Of a stretch of 64,000 nt of DNA, positions 20,967 through 31,523 are shown piece by piece. Numbering within the stretch: the first letter of the stretch is position 1; each line of letters starts with the position of its first letter. The notes below the pieces were generated by a model. The model saw only the letters and a list, made by a program, of their open reading frames with translations, had not been told where the DNA came from and did no database searches. The position numbers were made by a program, and so were the translations under genes. Origin of the DNA: Hexactinellida sp. DTS-2022 (taxonomy: Eukaryota > Porifera > Hexactinellida); contig JAPNXP010000009.1 in the NCBI GenBank assembly GCA_028753945.1, positions 1,798,001 to 1,862,000 on the forward strand. Reading direction: 5' to 3'.

Positions 20967-21810
20967 CTACTCTTATTCAATCATAGGTTAATAATTGTGT
21001 TACAATATTTTACTGGGCCGACTATTATAGTGGCCCAGTATTGAAAAGACTTCTTTGGTATTTTATTATAATTATAATTATAATTATATAATGTGCCGAC
21101 TATACTATACTATACTATACTATAGTGTCCCAGTATTGAAATGACTGCCTTGGTTAGTTATTATTATTATTACGAGCCCTTCGCTCTCGGTCGCTTCGCG
21201 ACGGTTCGGCGCTTCACGCCTCAATTGACGACCGTTGCGCGGCCTTACTACGCCTTGAAACTAAACATTTAGAATTATACATCTCTGTGGTGTATTAAAT
21301 ATATTCCTCATAAAGTCCCCTTAAGAAGAATGCTATACAATGTAATTTGTTTGGGAAATTCAAATCCTCCCATTAGTAGCTCAATAAATTTCAGTTGCAC
21401 GATAAGGATAGCTCGAATCCAAATAATACTAAAAGAAAAACATGCAATAGATAGACAAATGATTAATTGGTTAGATGAATTTATTTTCAATCAATCAGAT
21501 TGCAGCCTCAGAAAATCTTTCTATTATGCAGTCTATTTAAACATAGACTGCATAATGAAGTATAGCTAATCCATACTAACAAACCCTAAAATTTAATTGG
21601 CTAACATATTTTGTGTGAATATTTCTCTACAAAAACCAATAGAAAAGTATCCCTGTATACAAATTTTCAGCTTTCTAGGACTCGTAGTCTTTCAAATTAA
21701 TTCTGGACAAACAAACGAACAAACACACTAATAGCACACAAACACACACTACAATTGTGCTTTTAATATATAGATTATTATTATTATTTTCTTCCGTATC
21801 CCATCCAAGA
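20967..21810. other. Repeat-rich spacer 3' of SDR copy 2
   Basis: Contains a repeat at about 21013-21160 built on gtgccgactata, with a (tatac)n expansion and cagtattgaaatgactgcct. A related stretch is at 45848-45905. CTTCG hairpins follow at 21173-21240 (the 30-bp motif, then ggcg/cgcc around cttca and a variant ccgttgcgcgg). The third copy of the ggactcgtagtcttt repeat with CA-rich tail is at 21620-21770. No gene recognised. Confidence 0.5.
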
Positions 21811-22110
21811 ACAGAGTTTTATTATCTAAGAACTGAAATTTCAGGCTAAGTGTATCATGGGTTACATATGTGCACCTGGGGTCACGATTTTTGATCACAT
21901 TTTTTTGGACACGTTTTACACCTGTTTATTGTCACAACAGGAACAATAAATAGTGCCCGAATATTAAATTTATTTGCATTCGCGATAGAGAATTTAATTG
22001 TACACCTTTTCACAGTGAACGAATTTTCAAATTGGGTTTCGTTTGTGCCACAATTGAGTTGCAAATTTCCTTTGTTTACTAACACTTCAATTCAATTGAA
22101 AGTGTTAAAT
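21811..22110 (+). repeat. Interspersed repeat, about 300 bp (copy 1 of 2)
   Basis: Shares long stretches with 46045-46330 in the same orientation: cagagttttatta, gtgcacctggggtcacgatt, aacaataaatagtgcccgaa, tttgtttactaacacttca. No terminal inverted repeats were recognised; the class is unknown. Confidence 0.7.
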
Positions 22111-22269
22111 CTAATTTGATTGTTTCAACTTGTGATAATTATATTGGTTCAACTTATGATTAGGCTTCTATTTTCTAATTGATAACTAAGATTTTACATC
22201 TGCAAGAATACTCTTGTCTATTAATATACTGACGTAATTAATTAAAATTAACTTATTCAGTATCTAACA

Positions 22270-22419
22270 CAGGGTTTTTTTAAGGTTGAGACCTTGGTGT
22301 AACTCAGCGCGGCCTTGGTGTAACTCAACACTGCAGCGGCCGCGGCCGACTCGAATCGTGGTGTAACTCCAAAAAATCTTGGTGCAAATTTACACCAAGA
22401 TCGACTTAAAAAAACCCTG
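22270..22419. repeat. MITE with CAGGGTTTTTTTA termini
   Basis: Ends cagggtttttttaag and cttaaaaaaaccctg are inverted. The interior repeats ccttggtgtaactca. The flanks TCTAACA and TTTAACA could be a diverged target duplication. Confidence 0.65.
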
Positions 22420-22648
22420 TTTAACATATGGAGAAGCATCCAGTTTGGTTATAGGGGATCATTATCGAGTGTGCGGAATTGAAATATGGTAGCCAAATTC
22501 ATTTTAAATTACTACCCCGCGTCAGTGCTAGGAACCATGAGGGTACAGGTAGAGGAGGAGGATGACCCTTTCCACTAGATCTGGACCCCTCTTAACATTA
22601 ACTTTGAGCTTTTAAACAGTACTTATCTATCTATCTGGAGCGGAATTG

Positions 22649-22684
<36 letters not shown>

Positions 22685-22803
22685 GAGGATGTCCTCATAT
22701 CGCAAAAACTTGTCCTCGTATCTATAGATGTGAGGACAAAAACTTGGATATGAGGACAAAAATTTGGATATGAGGACAAAAACCGGATATGAGGACATTT
22801 ACC

Positions 22804-22838
<35 letters not shown>
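22649..22838. repeat. GT-microsatellite cassette, copy 1
   Basis: A 126-bp core (22681-22806) is flanked on both sides by (GT)n. The core starts gcaggaggatgtcctcatat and ends atatgaggacatttacctgc, so its ends are inverted. It contains about four degenerate 20-bp units of gatatgaggacaaaaa.ttg. The same core, identical by eye, is at 36024-36149, again between GT tracts. Confidence 0.8.
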
Positions 22839-22854
22839 TAAGGCACACATTCGG

Positions 22855-23013
22855 GGCCAGTTCCCTGTCCGTTGTTCGGAATTCGGAGTTGTCCGCTTCT
22901 CGGGGACTGCTTAAGTATTACATGTATGCTAATTTAATTCCGTTCCAAGAGGGTTGTCCGTTATAGAGGGGTTGTCCGCTTCTCGGAGTGTCCGTTTTGG
23001 GAGTCTCTACTGT
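22855..23013. repeat. Pogo-like MITE remnant
   Basis: Repeats of gttgtccgcttctcgg end in gtccgttttgggagtctcta ctgta, i.e. a CAGTAGAGACTCCC-type terminus on the right. The left end appears lost next to the GT cassette. Confidence 0.5.
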
Positions 23014-23070
23014 ATACTAATTATACTAATTAGCTAAATATCAATAATTTCAGAGATGATACAAGATACA

Positions 23071-23601
23071 AACAAACTTCCCATCATCTTTCGGAATATC
23101 TGTATTAAATCGGTAGTGGCTGTTATGCACAGGTCGATATAATAGAGAATGGGACGGATCCATTGGGGGGGTGCGGGGGGTGCGCACCGCCTCAACTCTT
23201 CATGAGATTGGACTCAAAGACGGTCACATTTCACAGATAGCTAGATTAGAGTGATAATTACGCTATGGTTTAAATTTGCACCCCCCCCCCCCCACTAATT
23301 CTAGCCTGAATCCGTCCTTGATAATAGGGAATGGTACGGGACTGTGTTTAGATGACCGTTAGGCAGGTTTGGCTGTGCTACATGTGTAGATCCCTATGGC
23401 GGCACTTAGAATGATGTCTATACGTCTACATTTGGAATGAGTTTTCATTGCATTATTTGGGATTTTCCAAACGCCAATACAATGATCTTAACAATTGAGG
23501 ACTTATATAGTACGAAATCATTGGAGTCTAGTTGCGATGTATAGCAGCTTGGAATATTAGAAAGTAATAAGTAGTTGCTTTCCAATCGATACGTCCCTTA
23601 T
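23071..23601 (+). repeat. Segmental duplication, unit A (upstream of SDR copy 3)
   Basis: Matches 27303-27590 plus 28921-28985 (unit B, upstream of SDR copy 4). Shared stretches are ctttcggaatatctg, taaatcggtagtggctgt, gaccgttaggcaggtttggc, atgatcttaacaattgagga and tagttgcgat / caattgcgat. Unit A is interrupted by a MITE at about 23151-23320. The match to unit B resumes across that MITE, so the MITE came later. Confidence 0.8.
23151..23320. repeat. MITE with GGACGGAT ends, inserted in unit A
   Basis: Ends gggacggatccattggg and ctgaatccgtccttg are inverted. The flanking ATAATAGAGA and ATAATAGGGA are a near-perfect target duplication. The interior has G- and C-runs. It is absent from unit B at the same position. 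Confidence 0.65.
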
Positions 23602-25550
23602 GGGGATACCCACATTTCGTTACACGACATTTCGTTACTGCGACATTTCGTTACACGACAGTTTGTTACACGACACTTCGCTACTAATTTCATTGGTTAA
23701 TCCTAAACACCGGAGTGTTATTGTTTATAATGATATTTTAGCTGCTAGAATGCTGTAATTAATGTACTAATTGTAACATACTATTGTAACATAAAACTAA
23801 TTATTAACAATAACAACTAGTTTGCATACTGAAATGGTGTGCAACCCCTCTTAGAAACTCCATTCTGGGACGATATAAATAACTAGCGATGAGTTCTTTC
23901 AAAGCTTGTTCGCTAGCTTGTGACTTCACGCGTTTAGGTGGCTGAGCTCCTGCAATGAACTTAGCCTGTCGCACCTCGACCAGTCCTTGTTCACGTTTTA
24001 GGATGCTATAAACTTCCAAATTGTAGGATGGTTGCACCCAACAGTTGCATTAAAGGAACGGTGTCATGCTTCAACAATATTAGTTGTCCGGGGTAGTCCG
24101 AATGGGGTGTCGAAATGGTAATTCCATTTTTCAATGGGAAACAGCGCCTCCTGGTAAGTGCCGCCTGGTAGTGTTTGCCCGATATAGGTGTTCTCGAAAT
24201 ATAAGACAAGACCGTTGCTTGGGGCATGGGAAGTTGTTGTACAACATCGCCAAATAGATGGGGCACCTCGTGGGGTGCGGCGAAGGCGTGGGCTGGCAGC
24301 AGGCGGATGCGTATTGCCAGTTCTGCATCCTGATTGTAATCTGATTGCAGTCCCTCAGATTGTATTTTGCGCCAAACGTTTTATGTCAGATGGAAGAAGC
24401 AACACTTTACAGATGTGACAGGCCATACATGCTCAAAGCTGTTGATTGCAGCCTTTTCGAAGTCCATGATCATCTGGCTTGGATGAGCATTAGGACAAAG
24501 AGTTTTAATTTGTTGCCACATCCTCGTATAGGTAGCCTGAGTTTTGTTGGGTAACAAGACGAACAAGCTTGGTAACAGGTGACCATTCTGTAGAGGGTCA
24601 GGTCCTCCTCGGAGAGCATGTATTACATAGACCTGTAGGAATAGTTCGGGAGCAGTTTTGAAGGTCCCATCAGCAAGCCAGTATTGGGGTGATTCCAGCA
24701 TCTCGAGGTTGCGTTGCGTCCCGAATATTAGAATTCTATCTGGTCCAGAGCCAGAGTCGTGGAAAAGGAAGTTCTCCGCCTTAGCTGTCTGTTGGTAGTC
24801 CGGGGGAAGGATGAACTCCTCCAGGGTAAGAGGCTGTGCTGGTGCTGCAAGTATTCGCTCCCGTTGACGCTGAATAGTGCGCTTGAGGCTGGTTAACTTG
24901 GGCAGCTTAACTGAAACTCCGTCGGAGACAGTGAGGAGACTATCGCCTACGATGAGATGCGAACCATCCTGCGTTTCACTCGCCTTCCTCTTTACGCCTA
25001 TTTTTACCTTCTGACAAGTAACTGACTCTTCATCTGGTTCATGGAAATGCTCGTTAGTGCGCTTAACTATCTGCGATCCCTTCTTGTGAACTCTGGTTTT
25101 GCAAACCACTCTCCTCTCACATTGCCAATGTACCACTTCCCCTACTCTCCTCTGTTGTCCATAAATGAATCCTCCTTCAACCAGCTTATTGCCTCCTTTT
25201 GATGACTTGATGAGGGTAAATGACTTATGATTATTTTCTGATATTATTGTTGTTGCCTTGTGTTGCGAATTATGAAATATGAAATTTTTTCCTATTTATT
25301 TCCACAATAAGTGATGGAAGAAAACCTTTAAATTTCAACAAAGGTTAACATGACCTTATTCAATAACATTCTAGCAGCTAAAATATCATTATAAACAATA
25401 AGTTATCACTCCGGTGTTTAGGATTAACCAATGAAATTAGTAGCGAAGTGTCGTGTAACAAACTGTCGTGTAACGAAATGTCGCAGTAACGAAATGTGTG
25501 TAACGAAATGTCTGTAACGAAATGTCGTGTAACGAAATGTCGGTATCCCC
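23602..25550 (-). mobile_element. MULE-type (Phantom-like) DNA transposon, decayed
   Basis: Ends ggggatacccacatttcg and cgaaatgtcggtatcccc are inverted. The inverted termini extend about 150-180 bp and are built from tandem (t)acgacatttcgtta units, followed by the shared stretch aaacaccggagtg. The interior carries a minus-strand MULE transposase with a FLYWCH finger, which fits the animal Phantom group. A target duplication could not be read. Confidence 0.75.
23804..25260 (-). pseudogene. MULE/Phantom transposase pseudogene with FLYWCH zinc finger
   Basis: Reading leftwards from about 25260: a FLYWCH-type finger (KSSKGGNKLVEGGFIYG, HWQCERRVVCKTR, then H-x-H in NEHFHEP), a linker, then the transposase core with YWLADGTFKTAP (first Asp) and MIMDFEKAAI (second Asp) and CFFHLT. 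The main open frame stops at 24381. Conserved C-terminal sequence continues in other frames (VEA-stop-HRSFN, HPTIWKFI, LVEVRQAKF). An in-frame TGA replaces the expected Trp of the VE.WHR motif near 24075, and there is at least one frameshift. It would have cut and pasted the element bounded by 23602-25550. It is dead as it stands. Confidence 0.8.
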
Positions 25551-25832
25551 TGTGAATACAAGATCCCTATAAGTCAGTTTTACACACAATAGGAATATAG
25601 TTAGTATTTAGTATGACAGAGGTAGAATAAGTTAGTTCCGACTGAGGATAAATTGGGACGGGCGGGGATGATATACAATTTATTTACTTAGCCTTAGTTG
25701 CTGCGGGGATGGTTCCAGACTTTAGTTTGAAATAACAATGCGATTTCTACCCATATCGTAATACTGATCCAATTTTAGGATTGACCAAGTTTTGATATAT
25801 TGATACCATGCTATCGATAGCTATTCAATTAG

Positions 25833-26867
25833 ATGGTCGTGTTAAGCATCGTATTCATCGCAGAGTTCATTCTATTCTGCATTATCCCTCTCTTCCTACT
25901 CGTTCCTCTCCCCTCCCTCTGGCTAGCCTTTGTACCCGCATCTATAATCCTACACACCCTGGTCTACGGACACCTGTTTGATCTATTCCTTGTAGGGGGC
26001 AAGCTCCCTGTAAAGAGATTGGACGGTAAAACCGCTATTGTGACAGGCGGGAATAGCGGGATCGGGTATACCACAGCTCTGGACCTGGCTAGGAGAGGCG
26101 CCAGGGTAATCATCGGCTGTAGGAGCGAGGAGAGGGGCACACGGGCTGAGAGAGACCTGCGAGAGGAGTCAGGTAGCGACCTTGTATTCTTCAGACAGAT
26201 TGACCTTGGTAGTAAGGTCTCGATTCGAGAGTTCTCTGAGAAGCTGTTGAGGGAAGAGACACGAATTGATATTCTCATCAACAACGCAGGTCTTACAACT
26301 AGTACACCTGGAGTGACTACAGATGGATTTGAATTAGCGTTCGGTGTTAATCACTTGGGACCTTTCTATCTGACTAACCTACTCCTGGACAGAATCAAGG
26401 AATCAGCTCCCAGTAGGATTGTCAATGTTTCCTCTGTCGCACACAAAGTATCCAATCCTTATCTAACTGCAGACAATGTTAAGCCTGATAATTCTCGCTA
26501 TAGTATATTCTCTAATTATGCCAAAAGCAAGCTTGCCAACGTATTGTTTACTGTTGAGTTAGCTAACAGACTGCAACACTCGGGAGTAGAGGCGTACACC
26601 GTACATCCAGGACTTGTATTTACAAACCTCAATCCAATAAATGAGCCGAGGCTCAAGAGTATACTTAGGATGATTTTACTATCCCCTACTCAGGGAGCTC
26701 GGACTTCTATTTACTGCGCTGTCTCCGATAAAGTGTTAGGGAAATCCGGAAAATACTTCACAAACTGCGCAGAAGGTATTCTCCTCTGGTTTGTGAACAA
26801 GAAAGAAGCGGAGAATCTCTGGAGACTTAGTGGAAAGATGTTAGGAATTGATCAAGTTCAAGAATAA
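25833..26867 (+). CDS. Membrane-anchored short-chain dehydrogenase, RDH11-14-like, copy 3
   Basis: 344 residues, single exon, with anchor, TGGNSGIG, NNAG, NVSS and YAKSK. Closest to copies 2 and 4 over the first 190 residues. It differs in SVAHKVSNPY after the catalytic Ser and in LVFTNLNPINEPRLKSIL. About 90 bp before the ATG (atgcgatttctacc, ccaattttaggattgaccaa, gataccatgctatcgatagc) are shared with copy 4. The promoter was therefore duplicated with the gene. Confidence 0.88.
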   Translation: MVVLSIVFIAEFILFCIIPLFLLVPLPSLWLAFVPASIILHTLVYGHLFDLFLVGGKLPVKRLDGKTAIVTGGNSGIGYTTALDLARRGARVIIGCRSEERGTRAERDLREESGSDLVFFRQIDLGSKVSIREFSEKLLREETRIDILINNAGLTTSTPGVTTDGFELAFGVNHLGPFYLTNLLLDRIKESAPSRIVNVSSVAHKVSNPYLTADNVKPDNSRYSIFSNYAKSKLANVLFTVELANRLQHSGVEAYTVHPGLVFTNLNPINEPRLKSILRMILLSPTQGARTSIYCAVSDKVLGKSGKYFTNCAEGILLWFVNKKEAENLWRLSGKMLGIDQVQE

Positions 26868-27302
26868 CTACTCTTATTTAATAACGGTTATATTTTTAAT
26901 ATTTTTTTGCTTCTATTGCTTTAATTATTTTTTTATTTTTTGGTGTCTTCGCTGCAGTTCATAGGCGTGCCTTGGTGTATAACACGTCGGGGCGGGCCCA
27001 GGGCTGTATCAACTCATTTTGAGTTGACAAAAAACTCCTTTTTTTTTGTATGAGTTGAATGAATTGGTACATTTCAAGGCTGTTATTTGTGATTAACTTG
27101 TCATGTTTATAAATCCCTGTTGAACCTGTCAATAATGGCCAACCATTGGACTGACAGAAAATGCCGTTATATACATTTAATGACCAGAATATTCAAGGTC
27201 GTGATGTGATGATCATTGTGATGATACAATGTGACATCAATCGATATATAAATTGACTGAAGCACATATTTCTTATGTCTAAGCGCAAAATTTCTAAAAA
27301 CT

Positions 27303-27590
27303 AAATCATCTTTCGGAATATCTGCTGTATTAAATCGGTAGTGGCTGTATACACAGGTCAATATAATGGCGAATGGTACGGGACTGTGTTTAAGTGACCG
27401 TTAGGCAGGTTTGGCTGTACTACATGTGTACATGCCTATATAGGTCAGATCTTAAGGCGGCACTTTGACTTAGACTGATGTCTACATTTGGAATGAGTTT
27501 TCATGGCATTATTAGGATTTTCTAAATGCCATTATAATGATCTTAACAATTGAGGACTTATCTAAATACGTAATCCATGAAGTCCAATTG
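27303..27590 (+). repeat. Segmental duplication, unit B, left part
   Basis: Paralogous to unit A (23071-23601). The match is broken at 27590 by the palindromic element and resumes at 28921. Positions 27582-27590 and 28921-28929 both read gtccaattg. Confidence 0.8.
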
Positions 27591-28920
27591 GGGGCTGACT
27601 GAATAGTGGAATCTAGTGGAATCTAGTGGAATCCAGTGGAATCCAGTGGAATCTAGTGGAACCTAGTGGAATCTAGTGGAATCCAGTGGAATCTAGGGTG
27701 ACTGAATGGTGGAATCTAGTGGAATCCAGTGGAATCTAGTGGAATTACTAAATTTTAGTGGAATTGACTGAACGGTGGAATCGAGTGGATTTTCTAAAAA
27801 CCGACTGAACAGTGGAATCGAGTGGAATCTTTGACTGAATAGTGGAATCGAAGGGAATTTGACTGAATAGTGGAATCGAGTGGAATCTTTGACTGAATAG
27901 TGGAATCGAGTGGAATCGAGTGGAATCGAGTGGAATTTGACTGAATAGTGGAATCGAGTGGAATTTGATTAAATTGTTAAACACCACGTATATGCTATAA
28001 GCTACATGTCCATCATATTACGTTAAATATTCGCCCATGTAAAATTGTTTGCAACGATTAAACTAGTGTTGTGCAAAAAGTGGCACAATATGTACTATAT
28101 TAGTATTCTTACTAATCATCTCTATTGAACTGCCCAATGAATACCAACTGGAGTTGCTAAGGAATTGTTGATAAATAATGTTTATAGGATGTGTCTAAAT
28201 AACATGGTAACAAAGTCTAACAAATAAATACTATTGAGTTACTGTTAGGCTTTGTTACCATGTTATTTAGACACATCTTATAAACATTATTTATCAACAA
28301 TTCCTTAGCAACTCCAGTTGGTATTCATTGGGCAGTTCAATAGAGATGATTAGTAAGAATACTAATATAGTACATATTGTGCCACTTTTTGCACAACACT
28401 AGTTTAATCGTTGCAAACAATTTTACATGGGCGAAAATTAACGTAATATGATCACACGTAGCTTATAACATATATCTAGTGTTTAACAATTTAATCAAAT
28501 TCCACTCGATTCCACTCGATTCCACTCGATTCCACTATTCAGTCAAATTCCACTCGATTCCACTATTCAGTCAAATTCCACTCGATTCCACTATTCAGTC
28601 AAATTCCCTTCGATTCCACTATTCAGTCAAAGATTCCACTCGATTCCACTGTTCAGTCGGTTTTTAGAAAATCCACTCGATTCCACCGTTCAGTCAATTC
28701 CACTAAAATTTAGTAATTCCACTAGATTCCACTAGATTCCACCATTCAGTCACCCTAGATTCCACTGGATTCCACTAGGTTCCACTGGATTCCACTAGAT
28801 TCCACTAGGTTCCACTAGATTCCACTGGATTCCACTGGATTCCACTAGATTCCACTAGATTCCACTGGATTCCACTGGATTCCACTAGATTCCACTAGAT
28901 TCCACTATTCAGTCAGCCCC
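27591..28920. mobile_element. 1.33-kb palindromic foldback element with minisatellite arms and 9-bp TSD
   Basis: The whole element is one long inverted repeat around a 20-bp loop (about 28223-28242). The outer arms are arrays of a 10-bp unit (gtggaatcta and variants gtggaatcca, gtggaatcga) punctuated by gactgaatagtgg. The inner arms (about 27968-28222 and 28243-28490) are unique sequence, nearly perfectly complementary. Terminal ggggctgactgaatagtgg is exactly inverted at the right end. The 9-bp flank gtccaattg is repeated perfectly on both sides. The right arm has roughly seven more 10-bp units than the left. A 9-bp duplication is the usual size for Mutator-like transposition; the superfamily is not proven. 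No coding capacity. Confidence 0.9.
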
Positions 28921-30201
28921 GTCCAATTGCGATATGATAGCAGCTAGCAATAACATAGTAATTAAGTATTTGCTTTCCTACCGTAGTTTGACCATGTAAA
29001 ATACATTATTTTACATCATCCAGGTTTTTAGTAAATACAGATCACGGCAGGATTTTTTTATTTCCTATGTCAGCAACAAAATTACTATTTTATGCAATCA
29101 GAGAATCACAAGGAAGGGTGGGGTTGGCTAACCGATCTAAGGCAACGGTTACAACTTACAATTCGATTTCTCGCCACGGTTAACCGGTTAACCGCCCATC
29201 CTACTGAATACAATAAATCCTTTATAAAATTTGATTATACTACAGAATATGACTCAGGTGTATAAAGTATAACTGCATAATTATATTAACTGATACATTT
29301 CGTGCTTTAGGTAAATTTAAATCAATGTTGTCAAATCAAATTTATTAAGTGGTGATGAAAAATGGATTTAGGACTACATATTCTGATAAAATTCAAAAAA
29401 CTTAATACTTTATACATTAATTTCCCAATAACTCTGCTATTATTCAATAGACCGGCTAACTGGTTAATAAAATCTCTAACCGTTAACCGATGTCAGCAAC
29501 GGTTAACCGAATCCAGCCTTGCACAAGGCAACGCCTGAGCAAAGCTTGCTAAATAAGGATAATGCAGACATGTAGTATATGGACTGAATAAGGGTCTTAA
29601 ATAAGAACACTGTCGTCAGGGGAGCGATTGCTCCCGCTCCCCCATTGGTTACGCTGTAATGAGTCAGAAACACCTACGCTCTCCCATCATAGGAGTCTAT
29701 GTGTAATAGAGGTGGTTTCATGGAGGCAAAATTCACACCTGCCGTGGAATTATGACGTAAATTGTCACATTTTGAAAGTGTGAAAATCCACCTAATTGCT
29801 TTAACTCACAATCCCTAAGAGATAGAAACGTGAAAATTTAATACAATATGTACAGTAATAGTACCAATATATCACCCACACAAAAATCACCAATATGCTT
29901 ACTCATTGTCAAAATATGACATTACAAAAATTTTTAAAACAAAATTGTTTTCTCCTTCGCGAGGCACGAAGTGCCGAGTACACCCACAACAAACGCGAAG
30001 TGGTTGTTGTGTTGGGTGCGTCACATCGCGAAGCAAGCGAGCAAGCGTAGCGCGCTAGTAGTTAAGATTTAGTATGACAGAGGTAGAATAATTTAGATCA
30101 AGACAATGCGATTTCTACCAAATAACGTAATAAAGACCCAATTTTAGGATTGACCAAGTTTTGATATATTGATACCATGCTATCGATAGCTATTCAATTA
30201 G
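28921..30201. other. Spacer upstream of SDR copy 4
   Basis: 28921-28985 continues unit B. About 29113-29518 is a putative MITE with repeated ggttaaccg motifs and roughly inverted ends (gggttggctaaccg / cggttaaccgaatcc). 29955-30060 holds more hairpins, including ggca/tgcc around cgaag and acaacaa/ttgttgt. 30070-30201 is the proximal promoter shared with copy 3. No other gene seen. Confidence 0.5.
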
Positions 30202-31221
30202 ATGGTCGTGTTAAGCATCGTATTCATCGCAGAGTTCATTCTATTCTGCATTATCCCTCTCTTCCTACTCGTTCCTCTCCCCTCCCTCTGGCTAGCCTTT
30301 GTACCCGCATCTATAATCCTACACACCCTGGTCTACGGACACCTGTTTGATCTATTCCTTGTAGGGGACAAGCTCCCTGTAAAGAGATTGGACGGTAAAA
30401 CCGCTATAGTGACAGGCGGGAATAGCGGGATCGGGTATACCACAGCTCTGGACCTGGCTAGGAGAGGCGCCAGGGTAATCATCGGCTGTAGGAGCGAGGA
30501 GAGGGGCACACGGGCTGAGAGAGACCTGCGAGAGGAGTCAGGTAGCGACCTTGTATTCTTCAGACAGGTTGACCTTGGTAGTAAGGTCTCGATTCGAGAG
30601 TTCTCTGAGAAGCTGTTGAGGGAAGAGACACGAATTGATATTCTCATCAACAACGCAGGTCTTACAACTAGTACACCTGGAGTGACTACAGATGGATTTG
30701 AATTAGCATTCGGTGTTAATCACTTGGGACCTTTCTATCTGACTAACCTACTCCTGGACAGAATCAAGGAATCAGCTCCCAGTAGGATTGTCAATGTCGC
30801 CTCTGTCGCACACAAAGGAGGCTCTCCCTATCTAACTGCAGATAATGTCAAACCGGAGAATTCCAGCTGTGGTTTCTTCTATAATTATGGCAAAAGCAAG
30901 CTTGCCAACGTATTGTTTACTGTTGAGTTAGCTGGCAGGCTACAAAACTCAGGAGTAGAGGCGTACAGCGTACATCCGGGATTTGTTTTTACTAATATCA
31001 GTCCAGCGTACCAGGCCAGTGTTGTACAAATGGTTTTACTATCCCCTACTCAGGGAGCTCAGACTACTCTTTACTGTGCTCTATCTGACAAAGTGTTAGG
31101 GAAATCCGGAAAATACTTCACAAACTGTGCAGAAGGTTCTCGATTCTGGTTTGTGAACAAGAAAGAAGCGGAGAATCTCTGGAGACTTAGTGAGGAGATG
31201 TTGGGTGTTGATCAAGTCTAA
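30202..31221 (+). CDS. Membrane-anchored short-chain dehydrogenase, RDH11-14-like, copy 4
   Basis: 339 residues, single exon. N-terminal anchor and cofactor motifs match the other copies. The active site differs slightly: NVAS replaces NVSS (the second Ser is kept), and the catalytic pair lies in YGKSK. The post-active-site segment is the most diverged and about five residues shorter (HPGFVFTNISPAYQASVVQM), and the tail reads GSRFWFVNKKEAENLW. A polyadenylation signal AATAAA is at 31354-31359, 133 bp after the stop. Likely a functional paralog with altered substrate pocket. Confidence 0.88.
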   Translation: MVVLSIVFIAEFILFCIIPLFLLVPLPSLWLAFVPASIILHTLVYGHLFDLFLVGDKLPVKRLDGKTAIVTGGNSGIGYTTALDLARRGARVIIGCRSEERGTRAERDLREESGSDLVFFRQVDLGSKVSIREFSEKLLREETRIDILINNAGLTTSTPGVTTDGFELAFGVNHLGPFYLTNLLLDRIKESAPSRIVNVASVAHKGGSPYLTADNVKPENSSCGFFYNYGKSKLANVLFTVELAGRLQNSGVEAYSVHPGFVFTNISPAYQASVVQMVLLSPTQGAQTTLYCALSDKVLGKSGKYFTNCAEGSRFWFVNKKEAENLWRLSEEMLGVDQV

Positions 31222-31353
31222 GCTATGGTAATTCCCATTGTTTTAATTTAAATTACTAAGTCGTATTATTATTATTTTTATCTATTATTATTAATATCAT
31301 TTTGTTCTATTTGTTTGTATAGTTAGAACTGCTAAATATTTTATTTTTTAAAT

Positions 31354-31359
31354 AATAAA
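31354..31359 (+). terminator. Polyadenylation signal of SDR copy 4
   Basis: AATAAA in an AT-rich 3' flank, followed by a GT-rich stretch (ggcttgttgatttgtttgtt) that fits a downstream element. Confidence 0.5.
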
Positions 31360-31523
31360 GGCTTGTTGATTTGTTTGTTGGTACGAACTGTAGGTTTGGG
31401 GCAGACATTGTTAATGAGTAATACTAACCGAACTATACCACTGGTGCTGATAAATATACATATATGACAGTTTATTTATAAGGATTAATAATTTATCTAA
31501 ATATAGTTTGATATCTTCAATAG

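Noticed and set aside
24188-24554. Plus-strand ORFs across the MULE
   Set aside because: They oppose the transposase remnant on the minus strand and show no motif.
27748-28667. Repeat proteins (HSIPLFSQIPLDS type) on both strands
   Set aside because: They are translations of the 10-bp satellite arms of the palindrome, mirrored on each arm.
27600-28915. CRISPR-like regular repeats
   Set aside because: The units are 10-bp tandem repeats without spacers, arranged as an inverted repeat in animal DNA.
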